Shown here one piece after another: positions 18,716 to 27,262 of a DNA stretch of 59,718 nt. Where the stretch lies: assembly GCA_007122315.1 (NCBI GenBank), contig SKUB01000037.1, positions 1 through 59,718 on the forward strand, read 5' to 3'. A model generated the notes under the pieces. It ran no database searches and was not told where the DNA came from. It was given only the letters and a program-made list of their open reading frames with translations. Numbering within the stretch: position 1 is the stretch's first letter; the number at the start of each line of letters is the position of its first letter. The position numbers and the translations under genes were made by a program. Source of the DNA: Pseudomonadales bacterium. GTDB lineage: Bacteria; Pseudomonadota; Gammaproteobacteria; Pseudomonadales; Azotimanducaceae.

Positions 18716-19390
18716 TCAGAACATCCAGGCGAATCCCAGCGTGACCCAGTTGTCGCTGCTGTCGGAGCGGGTCCAGCCGTAGCTGACATCGACCACGCCG
18801 CGACCCAGGCCGCTGCGCAGTCCGACCTGGAACTCCGTGCCACCCCGATGGGTGCCGTAGGTCTCGCCGAGCATGCTCAGGGTCGGCGTCAGGGCGAAGT
18901 CCACGGCTGCGCCCCAGGTGAAGGCGTTGCTGTCATTGCGTTCCCAGACGCCACCGCCGTTCACATGCACCAGCACATGATCGTTCAGTGCCACGGTCAC
19001 CGGGACGTAGAGCTCGACGTTCTCGTGACTGCCGAGTGTGTCGCGCCACTCGGAACGTCCCACCAGGCCCCAGCCCCAACTGCCGATGGCCGGTTCGCGG
19101 AACAGGGTTTTCGCTTCCGCCGCCACCCCGGTGTCCCAGCCGTCCGCGTCCCGGAAGCGGCCGAGCCCGAGCGTCAGCTCCAGATTCCCGAGCGGGTTGC
19201 ACGCGATTTCACCCTCCAGGGCCTGGTCGTTGCTGCCGCCGCGGCTGTACCAGGCGTAGACTTCGCAGCGCCCGGGATCCGCCAGCGCGGCGTCGTCCAC
19301 CACGTAGTGGCCTCCCATGGCCTGCGCGTGCCCGCTCGTGATCAGCAACACCGTGATCAACCCCCAAGCCAGCACTCGAACCGAACCCAT
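18716..19390 (-). CDS. Outer-membrane beta-barrel protein of unknown function
   Basis: 224 aa. A signal peptide (VLAWGLITVLLITSGHAQA) leads to alternating hydrophobic strands with Gly-rich turns and a C-terminal aromatic residue (WVTLGFAWMF), the hallmark of proteins inserted by the BAM complex. Two cysteines (GRCEVYAW, IACNPLG) could form a disulfide. No specific family is recognised. First gene of the minus-strand operon with the methyltransferase, CPBP protease and glycosyltransferase; 40 bp separates it from the next start. Confidence 0.65.
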   Translation of the reverse strand: MGSVRVLAWGLITVLLITSGHAQAMGGHYVVDDAALADPGRCEVYAWYSRGGSNDQALEGEIACNPLGNLELTLGLGRFRDADGWDTGVAAEAKTLFREPAIGSWGWGLVGRSEWRDTLGSHENVELYVPVTVALNDHVLVHVNGGGVWERNDSNAFTWGAAVDFALTPTLSMLGETYGTHRGGTEFQVGLRSGLGRGVVDVSYGWTRSDSSDNWVTLGFAWMF

Positions 19391-19489
19391 ACCCGTCTCC
19401 GTTGCAGTGAACGATCAGGAGTCTAGCGAAGCGGCTGCGGGTGTTCGAATCTGAGCACCGAAGCAGGGCACGTTGGGTATGCTTGCGGC

Positions 19490-20128
19490 ATGGACAGCTA
19501 CGGGTCGGACAAGGCGCCGCTGCGGGAGCCGAGCAAGCTCGATTTCCGCATGCTCTACGGCATTCTGCCGGTGGTCGCGTTCTACATCGGCTACCAATGG
19601 AATCCGTATGCCGCCATCGGCCTCGGCTTCGCGGCCACCGTGTTCGCCTACTACGCCAGTGATCGCAAAGGCCTCGTGGGGATCTTTGCGCTGTTCGCGC
19701 TGTTTGTCGCCACGGTGGCCGCTTTGGTGGGCATCGTCCTCGAAGACGAGCGCGCGTTCCTGGCGCGGGACGCCGCCATCGATTTCCTGCTGGCTTCGCT
19801 CGGACTCGGTAGCCTGCTGATCGGCCGTCCCGTCGTCGGCCTCATCCTGCGAGACATGTGGCCTGCGCTGCGCGAGCTGCTGCCCCTTCGGCACCGGGCC
19901 TTCGTGGTGGCCACGCTGGTGTTCGTACTCGTGAACGTCTTTCAGGGTACGGTGCGCACCTGGATGCTGTTCGGTGGTTTCAGTGTCGGTGAGTACCTGG
20001 TCTACAGCCGTCTGTTCGGCTGGCCGACGGCGGGAATCATGATCGCCGTAATCGCTCAGATCGTTCGCCGTGCGGCACGCACTGAGGCGCGGCGACGGCG
20101 CGAGGGGGCCCGAACACAGGACACTTGA
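19490..20128 (+). CDS. Integral membrane protein, possibly VC0807/septation-protein-like
   Basis: 212 aa with about six hydrophobic segments and a basic cytoplasmic tail (RRAARTEARRRREGA). The layout (KLDFRMLYGILPVVAFYIGY, ASDRKG loop, ASLGLGSLLIGRPVV) resembles VC0807-type or intracellular septation protein A-like families, but I am not sure. Function unknown. The stop codon lies inside a TTGAC-N4-GTCAA palindrome that precedes the porin-cytochrome operon. Confidence 0.6.
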   Translation: MDSYGSDKAPLREPSKLDFRMLYGILPVVAFYIGYQWNPYAAIGLGFAATVFAYYASDRKGLVGIFALFALFVATVAALVGIVLEDERAFLARDAAIDFLLASLGLGSLLIGRPVVGLILRDMWPALRELLPLRHRAFVVATLVFVLVNVFQGTVRTWMLFGGFSVGEYLVYSRLFGWPTAGIMIAVIAQIVRRAARTEARRRREGARTQDT

Positions 20129-20138
20129 CCCGGGTCAA
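20125..20138 (+). promoter_or_regulatory. FNR/CRP-family-like palindrome upstream of the porin-cytochrome operon
   Basis: TTGACCCGGGTCAA is a perfect 14-bp palindrome with the TTGAC-N4-GTCAA spacing of FNR/DNR-class boxes (consensus TTGAT-N4-ATCAA). It begins within the last codons of the upstream gene and lies 107 bp before the GTG of the decaheme cytochrome gene, a workable distance for activation. Redox control of a respiratory operon would fit; this is inferred from the motif only. Confidence 0.45.
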
Positions 20139-20245
20139 CGCGTCGCGTGATGCTGGGATGGATACTCCCCTGCTGGCTGCGTTGCTGACGGAGCCGCTGG
20201 AGCGCACCCGCGCAACGCAGGTCTGGACGCGATCAGGAGGAACGC

Positions 20246-21208
20246 GTGAAGGGGAACGGGGATGGTCTTCGATGGCTGACGGCGGCCGGGATGCTGACGT
20301 GGCTGCTGCTGTGGGCCGCCGGTCCCGTTCAGGCCTACCCGGATGCCATGCCCGACGGCGCGTACTTCGACCGTGGCACCGACGGTTGCCTCATGTGCCA
20401 CGGACCGGACAGTCAGTGGCCGGGTCACGACATCCTGGACACGGTCCACGGCGTGCGTGGCGACGCCCGCACGCCGTTCGCCGAAGGCCAGCGGGCCTGT
20501 GAATCCTGTCACGGCCCCAGCGCCGATCACGTCGTCGGTCGCCGCGAAGACGGCGGCCGCCCGGCTACCGCCATTGCCTTCAGCGCCGAGGAACCCGCGG
20601 CGCTGAAAGATGCACCCTGCCTCGCCTGTCATCAGGCAGACACCGGCCACCACTGGCAGGGCAGCGCCCACCAGTTCGAGGATGTGGCGTGCACGGATTG
20701 TCACCAGGTGCACCCGCGCCAGGATCGGGTCATGGCGCGGCTCACCCAGGCCGAGGTCTGCAGCGACTGCCATCGCCGGACCCGTTCCGAGTTCCTGCGC
20801 CCCTCCACCCACCCGGTGCGTTCGGGCAGCATGGTCTGCACCGATTGCCACGCGCCGCACGGCAGCATTGCGCCGGGGGAACTGCTGCGCGGGACCCTCA
20901 ACGAGAGTTGCTATGAGTGTCATGCCGAGTACCGGGGACCGTTCCTTTGGGAGCACGCCCCGGTAGCGGAGGATTGCTCGAGCTGTCATGAGCCGCATGG
21001 CTCGAGCCACCGCAATCTGCTCAGCCGACGCAGCCCCTGGATGTGTCAGGAGTGCCATCAGGCCCAGTTCCATCCCTCCACGGTGGAGAGCGGGCTCGGC
21101 GTGCCCCCGCGCGGTGCCTCCCGTCAGGTGCTCGGCCGTGACTGCCTGAACTGCCACACCCAGGTGCATGGCTCCAACCATCCTTCCGGCGCGGGGCTGA
21201 TCCGATGA
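20246..21208 (+). CDS. Periplasmic decaheme c-type cytochrome, DmsE/MtrA family
   Basis: 320 aa. A Sec signal peptide (WLTAAGMLTWLLLWAAGPVQA) precedes exactly ten CxxCH haem sites (CLMCH, CESCH, CLACH, CTDCH, CSDCH, CTDCH, CYECH, CSSCH, CQECH, CLNCH), the count and length of DmsE/MtrA/PioA. These cytochromes sit in an outer-membrane porin and form a wire across the membrane. GTG 20246 is preferred, with AGGAGG five bases upstream. It overlaps the MtrB-like gene by 4 bp, so the two are translationally coupled. No outer-surface cytochrome or DMSO reductase is encoded alongside, so the external partner and current direction are open. Confidence 0.92.
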   Translation: MKGNGDGLRWLTAAGMLTWLLLWAAGPVQAYPDAMPDGAYFDRGTDGCLMCHGPDSQWPGHDILDTVHGVRGDARTPFAEGQRACESCHGPSADHVVGRREDGGRPATAIAFSAEEPAALKDAPCLACHQADTGHHWQGSAHQFEDVACTDCHQVHPRQDRVMARLTQAEVCSDCHRRTRSEFLRPSTHPVRSGSMVCTDCHAPHGSIAPGELLRGTLNESCYECHAEYRGPFLWEHAPVAEDCSSCHEPHGSSHRNLLSRRSPWMCQECHQAQFHPSTVESGLGVPPRGASRQVLGRDCLNCHTQVHGSNHPSGAGLIR

Positions 21209-23394
21209 GGCGGTGCTGGCTTGGAGGTGGCGTGCTGCTCGCGGGGCTGGCTCACGCGGACAGCGTCGTCGAGCGCGAACTCGAGCTTGGCCTTGGCTAC
21301 CTCGACGAGAGTTCCTTCCGCTACGGGAAATACACCGGGCTCGTGGACGATGGTCTCGAAGTGATCGCCAACTTCCGCTTCAGTTCCCGCCCGATCTGGG
21401 ACAGTGGCGAGACGGGTCACTGGCGGCTCGAAGGCGAGCGGCTCGGATTCGATTCCCGGCGCATCGAGGCCGAGATCGGAACCCAGGGCCGCCAGCGGCT
21501 GCGGGTCGATTTCCAGGAGACCCCGCGCAATCTGTTCAATGACGGCAGGACGCCGTTTCTGGGCGTCGGCGGTGACCGCCTGCTGCTGCCGGCGGGCTGG
21601 GAGGCCGCCGACGCATCGACCGCCAGCATGACCGCCCTGAACGACAACCTGCTGGATTTCAGTCAGCGCACCCGACGCCGGGAGGGCAGTCTCGACTACC
21701 GTCTGCATGTCGGTGGCCGCTGGCGCCTGGACACCAACCTGCGCCGGCAGACCAAGGATGGTCGTCAGGAACTCGCCGGTACCATCGGGACCAACGGTGG
21801 CAATTCCCGGGCGGCGCTGCTGCCGGCGCCAGTGAATTTCGAAACGGACACCTTCGACGTCAGCCTCACCCGGGAAGGCAGCGACCACCTGTTCGGTATC
21901 GCCTGGCACGGCTCCTTCTTCCGCAACGACGATCAGGATCTGACCTGGCAGAACCCCTTCGGGCCCCAGCCGCAGTGGCAGATGGGTGCGGCCTTTCCCG
22001 ACGGCTTCGGCCAGCTCGCGGTGCTGCCCGACAACGACTTTCAGCAGCTGCGGCTGTTCGGCCAACTCGCGCTGACGGCAACCACGCGTGCCAGCCTGGA
22101 CCTGGCCCGGGGTCGGATGCGCCAGGACGAGCAGTTTCTGCCCTACAGCGTGGATCCGGGGCTGGCGCCGGCACCGTTGCCGCGGCAAGACCTGAACGCC
22201 AAGGTGGACACCACGTTGGCCCATCTGCGGGTCAGCAGTCGGCCGCTGCCACGGCTGAACGTCGTCGGTCGCATCCGTCACGAAGAGCGGGACAACAAGA
22301 CGCCGCAGGACGTCTATCGCTTCGTCTCTGGCGATGCGGGGCTGCAGGCGGCGCCCGAGGCGGGCCGCATCAATCGCCCCTACAGCCTGACCCGGCGTGA
22401 GCTCTCCATCGATGCGGCCTACCGGCTGCCGCAGCGGACCCGCCTCACCGCGGGCTACGAGAACCGGCTGCGGCAGCGTGACTTCTCCGAGGTCAATTCG
22501 GCGCGGGAGCACGTCTTCCGTGCCGGCCTCAGCACCCATCGCTTCGAGAACGTGAGCCTCGGGCTCGATGCCAGCCACGAGCGCCGCGACACCAACCGCT
22601 ATGTCGGCAATCGACCACTGCTGGCGACCCGGGTCCCGGGCAGCGTGGATCCCGAAGCATTCGAGAACCACCCCAACCTGCGTCGCTACTACCTGGCTGA
22701 TCGTGACCGCGATCGGGTCCAGGTGCGGGCCGACCTGCATCCCGACGACCACTGGCACCTCGGCGCCGCGTTCGCCTGGAGCCGGGATGACTACCGGGAG
22801 GACGCCTTCGGTCTGAACGAAAGCGAACTGCGCTCGTGGATGCTGGACGGGGGCTACGTCCTCAGTGAGGACGTTCGGCTCAGCGCGTTCTATCACCACG
22901 ACCGCTACAGCAGCGAGCAGAGCGCACGTTCGTTCACGGCGGCCCCGCCCACGGTGAACGACCCGAACCGGAACTGGTTCGTGGACACCCGGGACACCCA
23001 TGAGACCTGGGGCTTGAGCCTTGATCTCGAAGGCGTGGAGGCCCGCCTGGATTGGCTGCGCGCCCTGCGGGCCGACGGCGAACTGGAACTGCGCTTCGCG
23101 TATACCGACTCGCGCTCCCGGGGTCGCGTCGACGTGACGGCAGGACCGGCCCTGGCCACCGAGGATCTGCCGCCATTGACGACCCGCTTCCAGATTCTGA
23201 GCGCAGAGGCCCGCTATCGCCTGTCAACGGCCTCGGAGGTCCGATTCGCGTATGAGCATGAGCGCTATCGCAGCCGCGATTTCGCCCTGGACGGGGTTGC
23301 GCCCGACACCGTGTCCCAGGTGCTGCTGTTCGGCGAGGCGAGTCCACGCTATCGGGCCAACTGGTTCACCCTGAGCTACCTGCACCGATTCTGA
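21205..23394 (+). CDS. MtrB/PioB family decaheme-associated outer-membrane porin
   Basis: 729 aa. A signal peptide (LGGGVLLAGLAHA) leads to a large beta-barrel of alternating strands and long charged loops, ending FTLSYLHRF with the C-terminal Phe used for BAM insertion. Recurrent motifs such as RLNVVGRIRHEERDN and RLTAGYENRLRQRDFSE fit the MtrB/PioB family, the sheath enclosing MtrA-like cytochromes. I did not see the N-terminal CxxC found in Shewanella MtrB. It starts in the last codon of the cytochrome gene (ATGA) and is followed after one base by the reductase gene. Confidence 0.9.
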   Translation: MRRCWLGGGVLLAGLAHADSVVERELELGLGYLDESSFRYGKYTGLVDDGLEVIANFRFSSRPIWDSGETGHWRLEGERLGFDSRRIEAEIGTQGRQRLRVDFQETPRNLFNDGRTPFLGVGGDRLLLPAGWEAADASTASMTALNDNLLDFSQRTRRREGSLDYRLHVGGRWRLDTNLRRQTKDGRQELAGTIGTNGGNSRAALLPAPVNFETDTFDVSLTREGSDHLFGIAWHGSFFRNDDQDLTWQNPFGPQPQWQMGAAFPDGFGQLAVLPDNDFQQLRLFGQLALTATTRASLDLARGRMRQDEQFLPYSVDPGLAPAPLPRQDLNAKVDTTLAHLRVSSRPLPRLNVVGRIRHEERDNKTPQDVYRFVSGDAGLQAAPEAGRINRPYSLTRRELSIDAAYRLPQRTRLTAGYENRLRQRDFSEVNSAREHVFRAGLSTHRFENVSLGLDASHERRDTNRYVGNRPLLATRVPGSVDPEAFENHPNLRRYYLADRDRDRVQVRADLHPDDHWHLGAAFAWSRDDYREDAFGLNESELRSWMLDGGYVLSEDVRLSAFYHHDRYSSEQSARSFTAAPPTVNDPNRNWFVDTRDTHETWGLSLDLEGVEARLDWLRALRADGELELRFAYTDSRSRGRVDVTAGPALATEDLPPLTTRFQILSAEARYRLSTASEVRFAYEHERYRSRDFALDGVAPDTVSQVLLFGEASPRYRANWFTLSYLHRF

Positions 23395-23395
23395 T

Positions 23396-24709
23396 ATGAC
23401 ACCGTTTCAAGCCCGAAGCCTGATCTGGGTGCTGGCGCTGCTGCCGGCCATCGTGGCCTTGGTCATGCTGCGCGAAAGCGATCTGGCGTCCCCGGCTGCG
23501 GTGCTGAACTATCTCGGCCGCCTGACCGGGATCGCCGGACTCGCGCTGATGCTGGCGGCTGCGATCCTGAGTTGTCGCGTCCCTGGCTTCGATCGCCCCT
23601 TCGGCGGCCTGACCAAGCTCTGGCGCACCCACCACCAGCTGGCCACCGCCGCGTTTCTGCTGCTGCTCGCGCATCCCATGCTGCTGACCCTGTCTGCTGC
23701 GAGCGTCAACCTGAATGTGGCGGTGGCGACCCTTCTGCCTTCCGGACTTCTTGACTGGGCGCTGTGGACCGGCTGGGGGGCGCTGCTGCTGATGATGCTG
23801 TTCCTCGGTCCCGGCTACCGTTTCTTCGGCGAGCCCGACTACCAGCGCTGGAAGCACCTGCACCGGCTCGCGGCGCCCGCGGTGATCCTGGCGCTGATCC
23901 ACACGCTCTATCTCGCGCGGACCCTGCCCTGGTTCTGGGAGGCGGTGCTGTGGCTGGGACTGGCCGCATTGGCCGTGGTGTCGATTCTTTATCGATTGCT
24001 CTGGTCGCGGCGCTTCGGTCGCCGACCCTATCGGGTCGCCAAGGTGACGCGGCCGGCGAACAACGTGGTGGAGTTGGAACTCGAAGCCGAAGGCCCTGCT
24101 CTGGCCTACGAAGCGGGACAGTTCGTCTACCTCACCCCGCGGGACCCGGTCCTGGTCGCGGGCCGCGGCGAGGAGCACCCTTACACGCTGTCCTCCGCAC
24201 CCGGCGAGACGGGCCTGCGCATCGCCATCAAGGCCTTAGGCGATGCCAGTCGTGCCATTCAGGACATCGCCGAGGGCAGTCGGGTGCAGGTGGAAGGTCC
24301 GTATGGCGGTTTCTTCCCGCAGCGCTCCAGCCCGGCGGCGCCGGAACTCTGGATAGCCGGCGGTATCGGCATCACCCCGTTCCTTGCCCGGGCGCGTCAT
24401 CTCGCCAAGGTGGGCGAGCCTGTGGACATTGTCCTGATCTTCTGTGTTCAGGACGAAGCGCGCGCGTTGTGGCTGGAAGAATTCCGGGAGCTCGCGACGA
24501 CGCTGCCAGGGTTTTCTCTGCAGATGCATTACTTTTATGAGAACGGCCCGCTGGACAGCACGTTCGTGGGCGAGCGTTGTCCAAATGTCGACGCGCGCAC
24601 CGCCTACATCTGTGGGCCCGGACCGCTGCTGGGTCTCGCGCAGAAGGTGGCGCATGAATTGAACATTCCCCGCAGCAGGATCGTCACAGAGGAATTCGAC
24701 CTGCTCTGA
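23396..24709 (+). CDS. Ferric-reductase-like membrane flavohaem oxidoreductase
   Basis: 437 aa. About six membrane helices form a ferric-reductase-like domain; paired histidines (THHQL, LLAHPM, KHLHRL, LIHTLY) suit two b-type haems. The cytoplasmic part has FAD-binding HPYTLSSAPGE and the NAD(P)-binding GGIGITPFLARARHL and CGPGPL. It should move electrons from NAD(P)H through FAD and haem to the periplasmic side, where the decaheme cytochrome waits, or the reverse. Packed one base after the mtrB-like gene. Specificity for iron, oxygen or another acceptor is not readable. Confidence 0.85.
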   Translation: MTPFQARSLIWVLALLPAIVALVMLRESDLASPAAVLNYLGRLTGIAGLALMLAAAILSCRVPGFDRPFGGLTKLWRTHHQLATAAFLLLLAHPMLLTLSAASVNLNVAVATLLPSGLLDWALWTGWGALLLMMLFLGPGYRFFGEPDYQRWKHLHRLAAPAVILALIHTLYLARTLPWFWEAVLWLGLAALAVVSILYRLLWSRRFGRRPYRVAKVTRPANNVVELELEAEGPALAYEAGQFVYLTPRDPVLVAGRGEEHPYTLSSAPGETGLRIAIKALGDASRAIQDIAEGSRVQVEGPYGGFFPQRSSPAAPELWIAGGIGITPFLARARHLAKVGEPVDIVLIFCVQDEARALWLEEFRELATTLPGFSLQMHYFYENGPLDSTFVGERCPNVDARTAYICGPGPLLGLAQKVAHELNIPRSRIVTEEFDLL

Positions 24710-24731
24710 GCGATCTTCGAGGAGACTGACT

Positions 24732-25091
24732 GTGATCCCGAAACTGACTTTCGCCGCTTTCGTCGCGTTCTGGGCCAGTGTGGCTACCGTGCTGGCGCTG
24801 TCGGCGCTGGCGCCTGACAGCGTCGCCAGCGACACGGACGCATTGCCGGAGATCGACGCCGAGACGCTGGCCGAGCACGCCAGCCTCGATGACTGCTGGA
24901 TGGCCATCGAAGGCAAGGTGTATGACTTCACCGATTACATCCCGAAGCACCCGACGCCGCCATCCATCATGGAGCCCTGGTGCGGCCGCGAGGCCACCGA
25001 GGGGATGCGCACCAAGGGCTACGGCCGCGACCACAGCCCCGCAGCCTGGGCCATGATGGACGACTACCTCATCGGGACCTACGTGGACTGA
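24732..25091 (+). CDS. Membrane-anchored cytochrome b5-like haem-binding protein
   Basis: 119 aa. An N-terminal hydrophobic helix (LTFAAFVAFWASVATVLALSAL) looks like an uncleaved anchor or signal peptide, followed by a b5-type domain starting LPEIDAETLAEHASLDDCWMAIEGKVYDFTDYIPKHP. The two likely axial His are in KHPTPP and GRDHSPAAW. The usual HPGG motif is altered to HPTPP and the following loop contains a Cys (EPWCGRE), so haem geometry may differ. GTG 24732 follows a GAGGAG site. Last gene of the electron-transfer operon; probably a periplasmic carrier between the flavohaem reductase and the decaheme cytochrome. Confidence 0.78.
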   Translation: MIPKLTFAAFVAFWASVATVLALSALAPDSVASDTDALPEIDAETLAEHASLDDCWMAIEGKVYDFTDYIPKHPTPPSIMEPWCGREATEGMRTKGYGRDHSPAAWAMMDDYLIGTYVD

Positions 25092-25103
25092 CGCCGCCCC
25101 GGG

Positions 25104-26285
25104 TCAGGCAGGCGGCGACGCGGTCGTCGGCGACGCCGGCGGTTTCGGCACCCCGGCATCCACCAGCACTGCGATGGCGCCATCCCCGGTGACGTTGCAG
25201 GCGGTGCCGAAGCTGTCCTGAGCCATGTACAGCGCGATCATCAGCGCGATCGCCGACTCGCCGAACCCGAGCATGGAACCCAGCAGTCCAACCGCCGACA
25301 TCACGGCGCCGCCCGGCACCCCGGGCGCCGCCAGCATGACGACCCCGAGGGTGAGAATGAACGGCAGCATGGTCGCGAGGGTCGGCAGTGCCAGGGCCTC
25401 GTGCAGCACCATCACGGCCACCGCGCAGCTGACGATGGTGATGGTGGAACCCGCCAGATGGGTAGTGGCGCACAGCGGCACCGTGAAGTCGGCCACTGCC
25501 TCATCGACGCCGTTGGCGCGTACCGACTGCAGGGTGACCGGAATCGTGGCGGCACTGGACATGGTGCCGAGCGCGGTGAAGTACGCCGGCAGCATGGTCC
25601 GCAGCAGCGTGAGCGGCGAGCGCTGCGCACGCAGGCCGGCGAGCGTGAACATGACGCCGAGCCATAGCCAGTGCAACGCGATGGACAGCACCAGGATCAC
25701 ACCGAAGGCCTGCAGCGTCCGGAACACCGTGCCCGCGGCGGCGAGCTCCGCGAACACGCCCGCGATGTAGATCGGCAGCAGCGGGATGATGACCTTCACC
25801 AGCAGCAGCCGGATCACGTCGCGGCCCTGATCGGAGAGCTGCCGCAGCTGCGTCGCACCGGTGGCTGCGATGCCCAGCCCGAACACGAAGGCCAGCGCGA
25901 GGGCGGTCATGATGTCCAGCGCCGGCGGAATGCGGAACTCGAAGAACGCTGCCAGGACGGTGCCGTCGACGGGCGCGCCGAGTCCGTCGCCCATGGTCAG
26001 GCGTGGCACCAGCAGCGCCGCCGCGACGAAGGCTACGGTTCCGGCGATGATGGTCGAGAGGTAGGCCATGCCCAGGGTGTGTCCGAGCATCCGCCCGGAA
26101 CGGGTCGGCAGGTGGGCGATACCGCTGGTGATGAAGAACAGGATGAGCAGCGGGATGGTGAAGAACAGCAGCTGACCGAAGAGGACCTTGAATGTCAGCA
26201 GAGTCTGAATCATCCAATCCGGCGCGAACAGCCCCAGGGCGATGCCGAGCAGGATGCCCGCGATCAGTTTGGCAATCAGTTTCAT
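25104..26285 (-). CDS. Dicarboxylate/amino acid:cation symporter (DAACS family)
   Basis: 393 aa with about eight membrane segments and two re-entrant hairpins. Serine-rich FTALGTMSSAATIPVT and the later CATTHLAGSTITIVSCAVAV match the substrate- and sodium-binding regions of GltP/DctA/SstT-type carriers. It imports a dicarboxylate or acidic/neutral amino acid with Na+ or H+. ATG 26285 starts MKLIAKLIAGILLGIALG, a typical first helix; the frame open to 26336 is less plausible. It is convergent with the cytochrome b5-like gene, 12 bp apart. Confidence 0.88.
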   Translation of the reverse strand: MKLIAKLIAGILLGIALGLFAPDWMIQTLLTFKVLFGQLLFFTIPLLILFFITSGIAHLPTRSGRMLGHTLGMAYLSTIIAGTVAFVAAALLVPRLTMGDGLGAPVDGTVLAAFFEFRIPPALDIMTALALAFVFGLGIAATGATQLRQLSDQGRDVIRLLLVKVIIPLLPIYIAGVFAELAAAGTVFRTLQAFGVILVLSIALHWLWLGVMFTLAGLRAQRSPLTLLRTMLPAYFTALGTMSSAATIPVTLQSVRANGVDEAVADFTVPLCATTHLAGSTITIVSCAVAVMVLHEALALPTLATMLPFILTLGVVMLAAPGVPGGAVMSAVGLLGSMLGFGESAIALMIALYMAQDSFGTACNVTGDGAIAVLVDAGVPKPPASPTTASPPA

Positions 26286-26512
26286 GCACCGTGCTCGCTT
26301 TGGCCCAGGCGTAGGATGAGCGCTCGGTCGGACCAATCACCAGGCGTCCGCCGCGGATGGTAGCGATTGCGGGCGTGTGAGGCGATGCGGTGTATGGAGG
26401 GTGGTCAGCGGTGCCTTCCGGCGTGCTGAATCCGCGATTGACGCCCTGCTGCAATCGGATGAGGCTTGGTCAGGGCGTGCAAGCCGGCTTCACCCTCTGC
26501 GAGGATAGTTCC

Positions 26513-27235
26513 ATGGGTCCAACCGTGAATGCAGCGCCCCGGTCAGGCCATGCCGTGTCGGCCGGTCTCGGCCGCGTCTGGAACACGCCAAGGTACCTGT
26601 TGCTGCTGCTCGTCACCTGCATCGCGCTGGCGTCGCTCAGTGGTTGTCAGGCAGCGCGGTATCGCGCGCTGGAGGCCATGGGCGTCGAGAAGCGCGACAT
26701 TCTGGTGAGCCGCGTGGAGCGCGCGCGGGATGCGCAGGATGACGCGCGGGATCAGTTCACCTCGGCGCTGGAGCGCTTTCGCGCCACCGTGGAGGTGGAT
26801 GGCGGCGAGCTCGAGGAGACCTACTCCCGACTGAGTCGCGAGCATGATCAGAGCGTCCGTCGAGCCAGGGCCGTCAGCGATCGCATCAACGCGGTCGAAT
26901 CGGTGGCCACGGATCTGTTCAAGGAGTGGGAGCAGGAGATCGACCTCTACAGCGATCCCGGTCTGGCCGCTCGCAGTCGCGACATCCTGCGGGACACCCG
27001 CAGCAATTACGGCCGCATGCTGACCGCCATGCGCCGCGCGGAGGCCTCCATGGAACCGGTCCTGGCGGTGTTCCAGGATCAGGTGCTGTTTCTCAAACAC
27101 AACCTCAATGCCATCGCCATCGCGTCGCTGCGGCAGGAACTGGCCGGCATCGAGCAGGCCACGGCCGCGCTGCTCGAAGACATGGAGGTCGCCATCCAGC
27201 AGGCCGACGCGTTTCTCACGACGCTGAGCTCCTGA
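26513..27235 (+). CDS. DUF2959 family lipoprotein
   Basis: 240 aa. A long leader ends in a lipobox-like LASLSGC, so the mature protein probably starts at that Cys and is lipid-anchored. The rest is almost wholly helical coiled coil (ARDAQDDARDQFTSALERFRATVEVDGGELEETYSRL onward), the pattern of DUF2959. Function unknown. ATG 26513 is chosen because GAGGA lies seven bases upstream and it opens a lipoprotein signal. Divergent from the symporter gene with 227 bp between starts. Confidence 0.8.
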   Translation: MGPTVNAAPRSGHAVSAGLGRVWNTPRYLLLLLVTCIALASLSGCQAARYRALEAMGVEKRDILVSRVERARDAQDDARDQFTSALERFRATVEVDGGELEETYSRLSREHDQSVRRARAVSDRINAVESVATDLFKEWEQEIDLYSDPGLAARSRDILRDTRSNYGRMLTAMRRAEASMEPVLAVFQDQVLFLKHNLNAIAIASLRQELAGIEQATAALLEDMEVAIQQADAFLTTLSS

Positions 27236-27262
27236 GCGCCGGCCGAAGCTCAGCCCGCAGGC

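Noticed and set aside
21124-23001. A 625-residue minus-strand open frame
   Set aside because: It is antisense to the MtrB-like porin gene and has no recognisable domain.
25093-25116. GCCGCC...GGCGGC inverted repeat between the b5-like and symporter genes
   Set aside because: Six-base arms with a 12-base loop and no T-tract are too weak to call a terminator in GC-rich DNA.
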